Assembly (NCBI RefSeq): GCF_000271485.2
Contig: NZ_AKVN02000001.1
Location: 810,001-874,000 of the forward strand
Origin: Pelosinus fermentans DSM 17108
GTDB taxonomy: Bacteria; Bacillota; Negativicutes; DSM-13327
Direction of reading: 5' to 3'
Length of the DNA: 64,000 nucleotides
The notes under the pieces were generated by a model, which was given only the letters and a program-made list of their open reading frames with translations, did not search any database and was not told the origin of the DNA. The position numbers and the translations under genes were made by a program. This document shows positions 34,851 through 43,048 of the stretch, one piece after another. Position 1 is the stretch's first letter. Each line of letters begins with the position of its first letter.

Positions 34851-36128
34851 ATGAAAAAGAAACTAGTAGCTTCCTTGGCAGCTGCAATGGTACTTAGCGT
34901 AGCTGGTACATCATTCGCTGCAACTAATCCTTTCACAGATGTTCCTGCAAAACATTGGTCCTATGATGCAGTAACAAAACTAGCTAATGCTGGTATTGTT
35001 GATGGTTATGGCGACGGAACTTTCAGAGGCGACAAAACCATCAGCCGTTATGAAATGGCTCAAATCGTAGCAAAAGCAATGGCCCATTCCGATCAAGCAA
35101 CTGCTGAACAAAAAGCTTCTATCGACAAATTGTCCGTAGAATTCGCTGAAGAATTAGAAGGACTAAATGTTCGTGTAACCAAATTGGAGAAGAATTCTTC
35201 CACAATTAAAGTTACTGGTGAAGCTCGTTTGAGATATGAAAATAATGATGCTGATGTTCTTTCTGATAATAGCCTAGTGCTTCGTAGCCGTATTCATTTA
35301 GATGGTAATATCAATGATCAATGGTCATACTATGGTCGTTTACAATCTGAAAATAATTTACGTGGCGGCGATGATGGCAAAGTAACTATGGATAATGCTT
35401 ATGTTAAAGGCAATTTATTTGGTACAACTGCAACTATCGGTCGTTTTGACTACATACCAAATGGTGGAATGATGTTTGATAGTACACTAAATGGTGTTAA
35501 TCTTGAGTTTGGTAATGTTCTTAAAGCGAATGTGTTCTATGGTAAAGACAATCATCAAGATATTTTAGCTAATGGTAACTCTAATTGGACAAATGCGGAG
35601 CATCCTGAAGTAACTGGTTTAACTTTAGATTATGCAGCCTCTAAAGCCACTAGCATAAATGGTGGTTACTACAAAGTTAAAGATATTTATAACACAGATA
35701 CTACAGATTTCTGGGAAGCTGGTTTTGCAACTCAATTAAATTCTAACTGGAATTTAACGGGATCTTATGGTGAATCTGATATTGATGTGGAAAACACTGC
35801 ATACTATGCTCAATTGGGCTATAAAGGTGCAGATAAAGCAAAAGTAGGTTCTTATGGTGCGTGGGTTAATTACCGCAACATAGAAGGGTTTGCAGCTCCT
35901 AGAACTACATTTGATGGAGCATATACAGTAGGTGGTCAAAGTTATTACGACGGCGTTGATTCAATTTATCCACTTGGTGGTAAAGGTTATGAAGTCGGAT
36001 TTAACTATACTCCAATGTTAAATACTGTACTTGGTTTCAAATATGCAGATATTAAAACAACTGCAAATAATGCTTCGAATAGCCTCAAAACTAAATTCTA
36101 TCAAGCACAAGTTGAGTTCTTCTTCTAA
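34851..36128 (+). CDS. SLH-domain outer-membrane porin 5 (OmpM type)
   Basis: 425 residues, same layout as porins 2-4, ending V-E-F-F-F. The mature protein opens T-N-P-F-T-D-V-P, as in porin 6. Its leader is also nearly the same as that of porin 6, so these two form a second duplicated pair. The variable parts again fall in predicted outer loops. Confidence 0.93.
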   Translation: MKKKLVASLAAAMVLSVAGTSFAATNPFTDVPAKHWSYDAVTKLANAGIVDGYGDGTFRGDKTISRYEMAQIVAKAMAHSDQATAEQKASIDKLSVEFAEELEGLNVRVTKLEKNSSTIKVTGEARLRYENNDADVLSDNSLVLRSRIHLDGNINDQWSYYGRLQSENNLRGGDDGKVTMDNAYVKGNLFGTTATIGRFDYIPNGGMMFDSTLNGVNLEFGNVLKANVFYGKDNHQDILANGNSNWTNAEHPEVTGLTLDYAASKATSINGGYYKVKDIYNTDTTDFWEAGFATQLNSNWNLTGSYGESDIDVENTAYYAQLGYKGADKAKVGSYGAWVNYRNIEGFAAPRTTFDGAYTVGGQSYYDGVDSIYPLGGKGYEVGFNYTPMLNTVLGFKYADIKTTANNASNSLKTKFYQAQVEFFF

Positions 36129-36142
36129 GAATTACTCAATAG

Positions 36143-36178
36143 CAAAAGCCGCTAACTTTTCGTTAGCGGCTTTTTTGT
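36143..36178 (+). terminator. Terminator of porin 5
   Basis: AAAAGCCGCTAAC, loop TTTTC, GTTAGCGGCTTTTTTG. Confidence 0.95.
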
Positions 36179-36239
36179 TGCTAATCCTAGGTAATTATTT
36201 GTTTTATATAAGATATATTCCAATCATATTTAGAGTAGT

Positions 36240-36281
36240 AAAAGGTCCATCGCTCATTTAGTTGAGTAGAGGACCTTTTAT
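36240..36281 (+). terminator. Second hairpin downstream of porin 5
   Basis: AAAAGGTCC (36240-36248) pairs with GGACCTTTT (36271-36279), with an inner CTCA/TTGAG stem. It could be a back-up terminator. It lies in the 511-nt gap 36129-36639, which also holds the porin 6 promoter and leader. Confidence 0.6.
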
Positions 36282-36354
36282 TCGATTAATAGATTCTTAA
36301 TTAGAGTATTTTTTGCACCGATTAAACAAAATATTAAGATTATTCAAAAAATAA

Positions 36355-36383
36355 TTGACATATTCATAACTATTATATAAAAT
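36355..36383 (+). promoter_or_regulatory. Promoter of porin 6
   Basis: TTGACA at 36355-36360 is a perfect -35. The -10 is TAAAAT (36378-36383, 17-nt spacer) or the overlapping TATAAA. Unlike porin 5, there is no TGACT palindrome, so regulation at this level may differ. Confidence 0.65.
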
Positions 36384-36389
36384 TGAAAT

Positions 36390-36639
36390 GTAATAAACTG
36401 GTAGTTAAATGTTGGTGTTAGAAATATACTGTAGTAAGTAACGGGTGATTTTATTGATGGTCTTTCACTGCTTAAAACAGAGATAAAAGAAACTCTTTTA
36501 TCTTGTTTAGCAGTAGTGAATAGATATGAACAATAACCTGGCAAGGATAGCCTTGAGGAAACATGGATACTCAACAATATCCTTTCTTAGGTGAAGTTCA
36601 TAGTAAGACAAAAAAATAAAACCTAAGGAGAGATTTAAC
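36390..36639 (+). promoter_or_regulatory. Porin 6 structured leader with upstream ORF
   Basis: Same architecture as the porin 5 leader: outer stem TTCACTGCT/AGCAGTAGTGAA, an inner perfect hairpin GATAAAAGA-AAC-TCTTTTATC (different bases from porin 5 but still paired), AAGG-ATAG-CCTT, and TTGAG/CTCAA at 36553-36574. TTTCTTAGGT (36583-36592) pairs with ACCTAAGGAG (36621-36630). Confidence 0.6.
36563..36619 (+). CDS. Candidate leader peptide of porin 6 (18 aa)
   Basis: MDTQQYPFLGEVHSKTKK. It matches the porin 5 peptide at 14 of the first 17 positions. One extra A near the end makes it stop earlier than the porin 5 version. Confidence 0.5.
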   Translation: MDTQQYPFLGEVHSKTKK

Positions 36640-37944
36640 ATGAAAAAGAAACTCGTAGCTTCCTTGGCAGCTGCAATGGTACTTAGCGTAGCTGGTACAT
36701 CATTTGCTGCAACAAATCCTTTTACAGATGTTCCTGCAAAACATTGGTCCTATGATGCGGTAACAAAACTAGCTAACGCTGGTATTGTTGACGGTTATGG
36801 TGACGGAACGTTCAAAGGTGACAAAACCATCAGCCGTTATGAAATGGCTCAAATCGTTGCAAAAGCAATGGCTCATTCTGATAAAGCAACCGCAGAGCAA
36901 AAAGCTTCTATTGACAAATTATCTGTAGAATTTGCTGAAGAATTAGAAGGCTTAAACGTTCGCGTAACGAAGTTGGAAAAGAATTCTTCCACTATTAAAG
37001 TAACTGGCGAAGCTCGTTTGCGGTACGAAAACTATGATGCTGATGTTAATGGTTCTAACTCTTTAAAATTACGTACTCGTGTACACCTTAATGGTCAGAT
37101 TAATGATGAATGGTCTTACTATGGTCGTTTGCAATCCGTTAATAACCTAAGAGGCGAATCCGGCGACGATAAAGTTACTATGGATAACGCATATGTAAAA
37201 GGGCAATTGCTAGGCACTACAGCTACCATTGGTCGTTTTGACTATTTCTTAAACAATGGTTTAATGATTGATAGTACATTAAATGGTGTTAACTTCGAAT
37301 TAGGTAATGTTGTAAAAGCTAATGTATTCTACGGTAAAGAGAATAATACAGATGTATGGGGTAATATTCCTAATGTTACTGGCTGGGATTCCCATTTAGA
37401 AGTTACTGGTTTAGGTTTGAATTATGCAACTTCAAAGTCTACAAACCTGAATGGAGGTTTCTATCAGTTCAAAGATAAAAATGATCCGCTTGGACCATTT
37501 GGCGATGATACAATTAAAGTTTGGGAAGCTGGTTTTACTACAAACTTAACTTCTGATTGGAAATTAAGCGGATCGTATGGTGCATCTGATGTAGATGATG
37601 AAAATAAAGCATACTATGCTGAATTTGGATATAAAGGTGCAGATAAGAAGAAAGTCGGTTCCTATGGTGCATGGGTTAATTATCGTCACTTAGAGGCTTT
37701 TGCAGCACCTAAGACGACTTTTGATGGCGCATATACTGCTTTTGGTCAAAATGGTTACGATTTGACTAGTCTTGGAGCAAGTGAGTATGGTTATGGTGCT
37801 AAAGGTTATGAAATAGGATTTAACTATACTCCAGCATTAAATACCGTTCTTCGTGTAAAATACGCTGATTTAAAACCTGTTTCAGATGGTGCTCCTACAG
37901 ATAAAACTAAATTCTATCAAGCGCAAGTTGAGTTCTTCTTCTAA
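36640..37944 (+). CDS. SLH-domain outer-membrane porin 6 (OmpM type)
   Basis: 434 residues, the longest of the six. Signal peptide, SLH domain with the single change G-T-F-K-G-D instead of G-T-F-R-G-D, coiled coil, barrel with a long loop around G-Y-D-L-T-S-L-G, end V-E-F-F-F. It pairs with porin 5 by leader and N-terminus. AAGGAG precedes ATG. Confidence 0.93.
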   Translation: MKKKLVASLAAAMVLSVAGTSFAATNPFTDVPAKHWSYDAVTKLANAGIVDGYGDGTFKGDKTISRYEMAQIVAKAMAHSDKATAEQKASIDKLSVEFAEELEGLNVRVTKLEKNSSTIKVTGEARLRYENYDADVNGSNSLKLRTRVHLNGQINDEWSYYGRLQSVNNLRGESGDDKVTMDNAYVKGQLLGTTATIGRFDYFLNNGLMIDSTLNGVNFELGNVVKANVFYGKENNTDVWGNIPNVTGWDSHLEVTGLGLNYATSKSTNLNGGFYQFKDKNDPLGPFGDDTIKVWEAGFTTNLTSDWKLSGSYGASDVDDENKAYYAEFGYKGADKKKVGSYGAWVNYRHLEAFAAPKTTFDGAYTAFGQNGYDLTSLGASEYGYGAKGYEIGFNYTPALNTVLRVKYADLKPVSDGAPTDKTKFYQAQVEFFF

Positions 37945-37956
37945 GAATGACTCAAG

Positions 37957-37990
37957 AGAAAGCTGCTAACAATTTGTTAGCAGCTTTTCA
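37957..37990 (+). terminator. Terminator of porin 6
   Basis: AAAGCTGCTAACAA, loop TT, TGTTAGCAGCTTTT. The T tract is short (four) before CATTTTG. Confidence 0.85.
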
Positions 37991-38142
37991 TTTTGTATTC
38001 TTTTAGCGAAGGGAACCTGGGAAGTCAGAAGGTGTGTTTTGCAGAGTAACTTTCAGCAATTCCTGTCATTTCCAGCAGGAGATGCCCTGTAAAATAGCGA
38101 AGATATAATAATTCCAAATCATCTTGAAAGGTGGGGATAATC

Positions 38143-38574
38143 ATGAAGAAAAAGTTTATCATTGGTCTCTTGGCATTCTGTATGCTATCGGTAGCGGTTG
38201 TACCCGTTACGCAAGCTGCTATTTTTGGTGATCTTTTAAAGGTAGGCGGTATTTCCATTTTGATTGATAAATTCGCGGGTCAATTAAATGGTTTTATTAA
38301 TACACTGACCTTTAAACATGGTGCCGGCTCAGACTTTGCTACCAAAGTCGTTCCTATTCTCAGCTTTGGCAGTGGTGGTTACATAGGGGCAGCTCAGGTT
38401 ATTGGTACGCAGGATCTGATAGACAGAACCCAAGCAGTTGTACAAATTGAGGGCGATTTTAGTGGAAAGACATTCCGCGTAAAAGCCCTAATACCAATTG
38501 ACAGTAAAAACCCTGTAAACTTCTCCCGTGTCAATGGCGTAGGCGTATCAGCCATCATTGATGTGAAAATTTAA
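38143..38574 (+). CDS. Small exported protein of unknown function
   Basis: 143 residues. The signal peptide ends V-T-Q-A-A at about residue 27. The mature part has G-G-I-S-I-L-I-D-K-F and a glycine-rich stretch (S-F-G-S-G-G-Y-I-G-A-A-Q-V-I-G). The ATG at 38143 is chosen since AAAGGTGGGG lies just before it; GTG 38131 lies within that site. No family is recognised. Expected location: periplasm or outer membrane. Confidence 0.65.
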   Translation: MKKKFIIGLLAFCMLSVAVVPVTQAAIFGDLLKVGGISILIDKFAGQLNGFINTLTFKHGAGSDFATKVVPILSFGSGGYIGAAQVIGTQDLIDRTQAVVQIEGDFSGKTFRVKALIPIDSKNPVNFSRVNGVGVSAIIDVKI

Positions 38575-38587
38575 AGAGAATTGAATT

Positions 38588-38715
38588 TCTTGAACCACAA
38601 AGACGCAATACTGCTATTCGCAGTACACAAGGGAACGTAAACCCTTTGTGACCTTTGCGCCTTTGTGGTTCAAATTTTTTAATGATTTCTCAGCGCGCTC
38701 TGCATCTCTGCGGTT
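38588..38715. repeat. CACAAAG-type repeat, copy 13, with CTCTGCATCTC remnant
   Basis: TTGAACCACAAAGACGCAAT, inner CTGCTATTCGCAG hairpin, CCTTTGCGCCTTTGTGGTTC, and a further CTCTGCATCTCTGCGGTTAA right arm at about 38699-38718. Confidence 0.85.
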
Positions 38716-38832
38716 AAGCGATTCATTTGTTTTTCTTCTCTCAGAGCTAAATCCAGCAGGAAATTTTTGTAGTGATCGCGAATGAGTTATAATTAAACAG
38801 ACAATACAAAACAAAAGGGGGATACACAATAC

Positions 38833-39750
38833 ATGTGGCGCAAATTTATAAGTTTAACAATACTTACATTATTTATATGTTCGAATATGGGGTTCGCTTT
38901 TGCCAACAATGTTGGGGAAAAGACAGTGCTAAACAAAGTGGCAGCAGTAGAAAGATTCTTTTATGGTACAGAAATGACAGGGGCTTTAGTAGATCGTGTT
39001 AGCACACTGGAAAAGGATATATTTGGTAAAGGGAGCTCGGATCCATTGCTAACCCAAGCAGATGCGCTGTATTCCTCGACTTTTGATAATTTTATTGATC
39101 AACCTTCCTTTCTCATTAAATTGAATGCTATTGAATGGTCTCTGACTCATACTGTGACCATACAGCCAGCTAAAAATCGGATTGAAAATCTAGAACATGT
39201 GTTAACGGGAAAGAGTACGACAGGATCACTCAATGATCGTCTCTCAAAATTGATGAATCTTGCTTATACAAATGGTGAAGTAATGATTAACAATGTAACA
39301 TTGAATCAAGATAGTTTGCTAAAAATCAAACTAGTTACCCCTTTAAGTACAAGTACGAATCGTCAAGGAGATCCAGTTCTATTTGAAGCAGCCGATGATA
39401 TCTATGTGGATGGACACTTGGTGATTCCAAAAGGATCTAAAGGGCAAGGACTTGTAAACAAAGTAAAAGGTGCGAAAAACTTTGGCCGCAATGCAGAGTT
39501 AGAAGTAAGCTTTGATACGATAGAGACAATTGATGGCACTACCATTAATACTCTATTAGGAGATAAAGCCAAAGAAGAAAATAAGTCCTTAGTCACAGCT
39601 GCAGGGGCATCCTTGGCAGGTATGGTGATCTTAGGACCTGTTGGCATTGTTGGCGGAGCTTTCGTACATGGTAAAGACGTAAATATTCCAGCTGGTGTCG
39701 AAATGTATGTTCAGATCAAAGAAGATACCAATGCTTATGGTATACAATAA
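38833..39750 (+). CDS. Exported protein of unknown function
   Basis: 305 residues. A signal peptide ends at about residue 24 (G-F-A-F-A). The N-terminal half (about 30-145) contains three similar segments (V-E-R-F-F-Y-G, L-E-K-D-I-F-G-K-G, L-E-H-V-L-T-G-K). The C-terminal half is beta-rich with G-D-P-V-L-F-E-A-A-D-D and a glycine-rich hydrophobic stretch (about 262-283). The repeated units suggest a helical repeat domain. Function not recognised. A TATAAT at 38788-38793 lies about 40 nt upstream, and a terminator follows, so it is probably monocistronic. Confidence 0.65.
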   Translation: MWRKFISLTILTLFICSNMGFAFANNVGEKTVLNKVAAVERFFYGTEMTGALVDRVSTLEKDIFGKGSSDPLLTQADALYSSTFDNFIDQPSFLIKLNAIEWSLTHTVTIQPAKNRIENLEHVLTGKSTTGSLNDRLSKLMNLAYTNGEVMINNVTLNQDSLLKIKLVTPLSTSTNRQGDPVLFEAADDIYVDGHLVIPKGSKGQGLVNKVKGAKNFGRNAELEVSFDTIETIDGTTINTLLGDKAKEENKSLVTAAGASLAGMVILGPVGIVGGAFVHGKDVNIPAGVEMYVQIKEDTNAYGIQ

Positions 39751-39768
39751 GAAATAGGTTTATTTTTA

Positions 39769-39796
39769 CAAAAGCCGTCAAAAGACGGCTTTTTCT
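39769..39796 (+). terminator. Terminator after the 305-residue exported protein
   Basis: AAAAGCCGTC, loop AAAA, GACGGCTTTTTC: compact hairpin with T tract. Confidence 0.92.
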
Positions 39797-39859
39797 ACAT
39801 ATTGCCGTATGGAGTTATACAGGAAAAGTGGTATAATAATAGAATAAAATTAGATTAAC

Positions 39860-39972
39860 ACTATCTATCTTTTCTCTGTGTCTCAAATAGAGATATTTAG
39901 TATTTGTAGGTGGAAAAAGATAAGATTAAAGGAAAACAAAAATAAAACCCTTTGCGTCTTTGTGTTTCGATT
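39860..39972. repeat. Degenerate CAGAG/CAAAG-type right-arm remnants
   Basis: ACTATCTATCTTTTCTCTGT at 39860 and CTTTGCGTCTTTGTGTTTCG at about 39950 resemble right arms of the intergenic repeat family. No left arm is seen. Confidence 0.5.
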
Positions 39973-40025
39973 CTTTTTGCATGTTTTAATCTTGATAGGT
40001 AAATATTTTTCGATAGGAGAAAGTA

Positions 40026-41444
40026 ATGCAAATAAAGAAATTAATGGTTTGTGCATCTGTATTGATGCTAGTTTCTAATGCTTCCATGATAGGACAAGCT
40101 GCCAATAAAGAAAATAATGAGACAGCTAAAACGAAGGCTAATTCTCAACAAAGTGTTGAAACTAAAGTGGAGAAAAAAGCTCCAATTGTAATTGAAGCTG
40201 ATAATCTATCATTTAGTGAAGAAACTGGTGATGTTTTTGCTGAAGGTAATGTAGTTGTCAAACAAAATACAGATGTTATTTTAACTGATTTTATGCGTGG
40301 TAATAATAAGACGACTGAAGTATGGATTGATGGTGAAGCAACCTTGCAGCAGCCGGGAACAGAGTTGATAGGGACTGGTACCCATTACAACTATACCACT
40401 CGCCTGGGCAATATGCATGATGTAAAAGGTTTAGTAGGTAAAGAACATATTACAAGTAATAATTTGGAATTCTATCCAGAAAAGTTGGTAACTCACCAGT
40501 CCACAGCAACAAAATGTCCAGCGATAGTGCCTGATTATCACATGAGTGCTGATAGAATTGAGATTTGGCCTGAAGATAAAATGATTGCTTATAACGCTAA
40601 ATTTTGGATTGGAAAAACGGTTATATATTCTATGCCTAAATACCAAACATCCTTAAAAAAAGGTGAATCGCAAAGTGCTTTTCCAAGAATTGGTTATCAT
40701 TCGGGAGATGGCTTGACAATTTCGCAGCATTTAGAATATCCAATCGAGAATAATTTAACAGCTTTTGCTGATTTGGATTATTATTCTAAACATGGTCTTA
40801 AACCCTCCTATGGTTTTATTAGCAAACAAAAAGGGTACAGCTTAAAATTGTATTCAAGTTATGAAGAAAATAGTGACGATGAATGGATCAAGAAAGAGCC
40901 GGAGCTTCTTTTCACGTTAGATCCTATAAAATCCGGTAAAGTAACAGGCTACTTTACCGCTAGCGCAGGTAAGTGGAAAGAAGGAGATATTTCAGGCTGG
41001 CGGCAAGATCTTAAGATGCACGTAAATCGCAATCCAATTCAGCTTAGTAAAGTAGTTACCTTAAACGTTGGTGTAGGTTATGAGAAAGTATATTATGGTT
41101 ATGATAAATCATCCAATAATATATGGAGCTTTAATACCAATCTAACTGCAAAGCCTAATGACAGATTAGAAACCTGGTTAGGATATGCTTATTATGATCA
41201 ATCGGGTACGTCTGTATATGAGTATGATAAAATTGATAATGATCGTGTACTATATACCGGATTTATGTACAAAGTGGATAAAATGAATTCTTTTGGTGTG
41301 AAAATGGAATATGATCTTGATCATAGTAAGGTTGAAGACGTAGACTATACTTGGCGCAGAAACTTACATTGCTGGGAAGCGGACATTACCTACCGTGAAA
41401 AACGCAGCCAAGTAAATGTTAAACTTTCGACTATTGCATGGTAA
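40026..41444 (+). CDS. LptD-like LPS assembly protein
   Basis: 472 residues. A signal peptide (to about 25) is followed by a low-complexity linker and an OstA/LptA-type domain (I-V-I-E-A-D-N-L-S-F-S-E-E-T-G-D-V-F-A-E-G-N-V, about 54-200). A C-terminal beta-rich region (about 200-472) follows. The order is that of LptD, but the barrel portion of about 270 residues is shorter than in E. coli LptD (784 total), and the last residues are I-A-W. It lies well apart from lptCAB. It is probably the outer-membrane end of the Lpt bridge in this organism. Confidence 0.72.
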   Translation: MQIKKLMVCASVLMLVSNASMIGQAANKENNETAKTKANSQQSVETKVEKKAPIVIEADNLSFSEETGDVFAEGNVVVKQNTDVILTDFMRGNNKTTEVWIDGEATLQQPGTELIGTGTHYNYTTRLGNMHDVKGLVGKEHITSNNLEFYPEKLVTHQSTATKCPAIVPDYHMSADRIEIWPEDKMIAYNAKFWIGKTVIYSMPKYQTSLKKGESQSAFPRIGYHSGDGLTISQHLEYPIENNLTAFADLDYYSKHGLKPSYGFISKQKGYSLKLYSSYEENSDDEWIKKEPELLFTLDPIKSGKVTGYFTASAGKWKEGDISGWRQDLKMHVNRNPIQLSKVVTLNVGVGYEKVYYGYDKSSNNIWSFNTNLTAKPNDRLETWLGYAYYDQSGTSVYEYDKIDNDRVLYTGFMYKVDKMNSFGVKMEYDLDHSKVEDVDYTWRRNLHCWEADITYREKRSQVNVKLSTIAW

Positions 41445-41467
41445 GAGAATAAAGGGGTTAATTTGTT

Positions 41468-42466
41468 TTGAAAGAATCTCTACTAACTATTATAGAAAAA
41501 ATACAAAAATGTAACATTATGGTCATCGGCGATATCGTTGCTGATGTATATCTAGAAGGAAAAATTTCTCGCATATCCCGTGAAGCTCCTGTATTAATAT
41601 TAGAGCATGCAGAAGAGAGAGTGGTACCAGGCGGTGCTGCTAATGTTGTGCATAATACAGCTGCTTTGAGAGGAAAAGTGCTTGCAGTAGGGGTTATAGG
41701 CACTGATTATGCAGGACAGGAATTAACTAGAATACTATCAGATAAAGATGCAAATACGGCTGGTTTAATAATGGATACCAGCCGCCCAACAATTACTAAG
41801 ACTCGTATTATGGCAGGTGGTCAGGCAACTGTTCGTCAACAGATCGTACGTATTGATAAAGAAAAGAAAGAAGCTTTAAGCCTACAAATTGAGAAAGACG
41901 TAAAGGCATATATATCGGCACATATTGCCGATATGCATGGTGTGGTGCTGAGTGATTATGGTAGCCATACGGTTACAACAGACATCTTGCATTATGTAAT
42001 TCAAACGTGCCAGGATAAAAATATCCCTTGTATTGTCGATTCAAGGTATAATATAATGGAATATAGTGGAATTCAAGTTGTCAAACAAAATGAATCAGAG
42101 GCAGCTGCGGCAGTTGGGTATGAGATTACAGATGAAATCACACTACTGTCTGCTGGTAAGACTATTTTAGAACATTTGGATGCCAAGGCTGTTCTTATCA
42201 GCCGTGGGCCAGATGGTATGACTTTATTTGAAAAGACAGGTACCGTTACGCATATACCTGTGACTAACAAAAGTGAGGTATACGATGTCACTGGAGCAGG
42301 AGACACCGTGGTAGCCACCATGATTCTGGCATTAGCAGCAGGAGCATCTTATGAAGATGCGGCCCGCTTGTCCAATTTCGCGGCAGGAATTGTAGTAAAA
42401 AAACCAGGTACAGCAACCACAACCCCAGAAGAACTCCGCCAAGCCATCGGCGAACATTTCGAGTGA
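41468..42466 (+). CDS. rfaE1: Heptose 7-phosphate kinase (RfaE domain I)
   Basis: 332 residues of the PfkB/ribokinase family. V-I-G-D-I-V-A-D-V-Y near the start, R-E-A-P-V-L-I-L, V-P-G-G-A-A-N-V-V-H-N and the C-terminal D-V-T-G-A-G-D-T-V (catalytic Asp) match the HldE kinase domain. It phosphorylates D-glycero-beta-D-manno-heptose 7-phosphate at C1. Start TTG 41468 with AAAGGGG upstream. The adenylyltransferase domain is a separate gene at 42577, not fused as in E. coli HldE. Confidence 0.92.
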   Translation: MKESLLTIIEKIQKCNIMVIGDIVADVYLEGKISRISREAPVLILEHAEERVVPGGAANVVHNTAALRGKVLAVGVIGTDYAGQELTRILSDKDANTAGLIMDTSRPTITKTRIMAGGQATVRQQIVRIDKEKKEALSLQIEKDVKAYISAHIADMHGVVLSDYGSHTVTTDILHYVIQTCQDKNIPCIVDSRYNIMEYSGIQVVKQNESEAAAAVGYEITDEITLLSAGKTILEHLDAKAVLISRGPDGMTLFEKTGTVTHIPVTNKSEVYDVTGAGDTVVATMILALAAGASYEDAARLSNFAAGIVVKKPGTATTTPEELRQAIGEHFE

Positions 42467-42481
42467 AAAAGATAAGATTTT

Positions 42482-42546
42482 ATGAACCACAAAGGCACAA
42501 TGCCGCATAAAACCCTTAGTGTCCTTTGCGCCTTTGTGGTTCAAAT
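42482..42546. repeat. CACAAAG-type repeat, copy 14 (short)
   Basis: ATGAACCACAAAGGCACAAT, centre GCCGCATAAAAC, then CCTTTGCGCCTTTGTGGTTC. It is the shortest full copy (about 65 nt). Confidence 0.85.
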
Positions 42547-42576
42547 TCTTTTGATATTTTTAAAAGCAGGTGCAAT

Positions 42577-43041
42577 ATGAAAATAGTAGATACTAACCAT
42601 ATAAAGACTATAGCTGAACAACTGAAAGCCGCTGGTAAGACAATTGTGTTTACCAACGGCTGTTTTGACATTCTTCATGTGGGCCATGTTCGATATCTCA
42701 ATGCAGCCAGGGAGCTAGGGGACTGTTTGATACTAGGTCTCAACAGTGACCAATCTGTGCGCGCCCTCAAAGGTCCAACCCGCCCAATTAATACCCAAGA
42801 TGACCGAGCCGAAGTCCTATCGGCTCTTTCTGCTGTTGACTATGTAGTGATCTTTAATGAATCTACAGCGGAAAATCTAATATCGCAAATCAAGCCCTCC
42901 ATCTACGTCAAAGGCGGCGACTACAATATCAAAGACCTCCCCGAATCCTCCATCGTCTCCCACCACGGCGGCCAAACCATCCTCATCCCCGAAGTAATCG
43001 GCAAATCATCAAGTAATATAATAAAAAAAATGCAGAAGTAA
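42577..43041 (+). CDS. rfaE2: Heptose 1-phosphate adenylyltransferase (RfaE domain II)
   Basis: 154 residues. F-T-N-G-C-F-D-I-L-H-V-G-H-V-R-Y-L (HxGH motif) and L-I-L-G-L-N-S-D-Q-S-V-R are typical of the HldE C-terminal domain. It makes ADP-heptose together with RfaE1. ATG 42577 is chosen; the longer in-frame start at 42526 lies in the preceding repeat. No gmhA or gmhB gene is in the window. Confidence 0.93.
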   Translation: MKIVDTNHIKTIAEQLKAAGKTIVFTNGCFDILHVGHVRYLNAARELGDCLILGLNSDQSVRALKGPTRPINTQDDRAEVLSALSAVDYVVIFNESTAENLISQIKPSIYVKGGDYNIKDLPESSIVSHHGGQTILIPEVIGKSSSNIIKKMQK

Positions 43042-43048
43042 AACAGTA

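Noticed and set aside
27640-36639. Porin leaders considered as c-di-GMP (GEMM) or other known riboswitches
   Set aside because: The conserved cores of the classes I can recall are absent; the conserved block fits an SD plus start codon better.
39878-40078. 66-residue open frame before the LptD-like gene
   Set aside because: It overlaps repeat remnants and the true start of the LptD-like gene in another frame.
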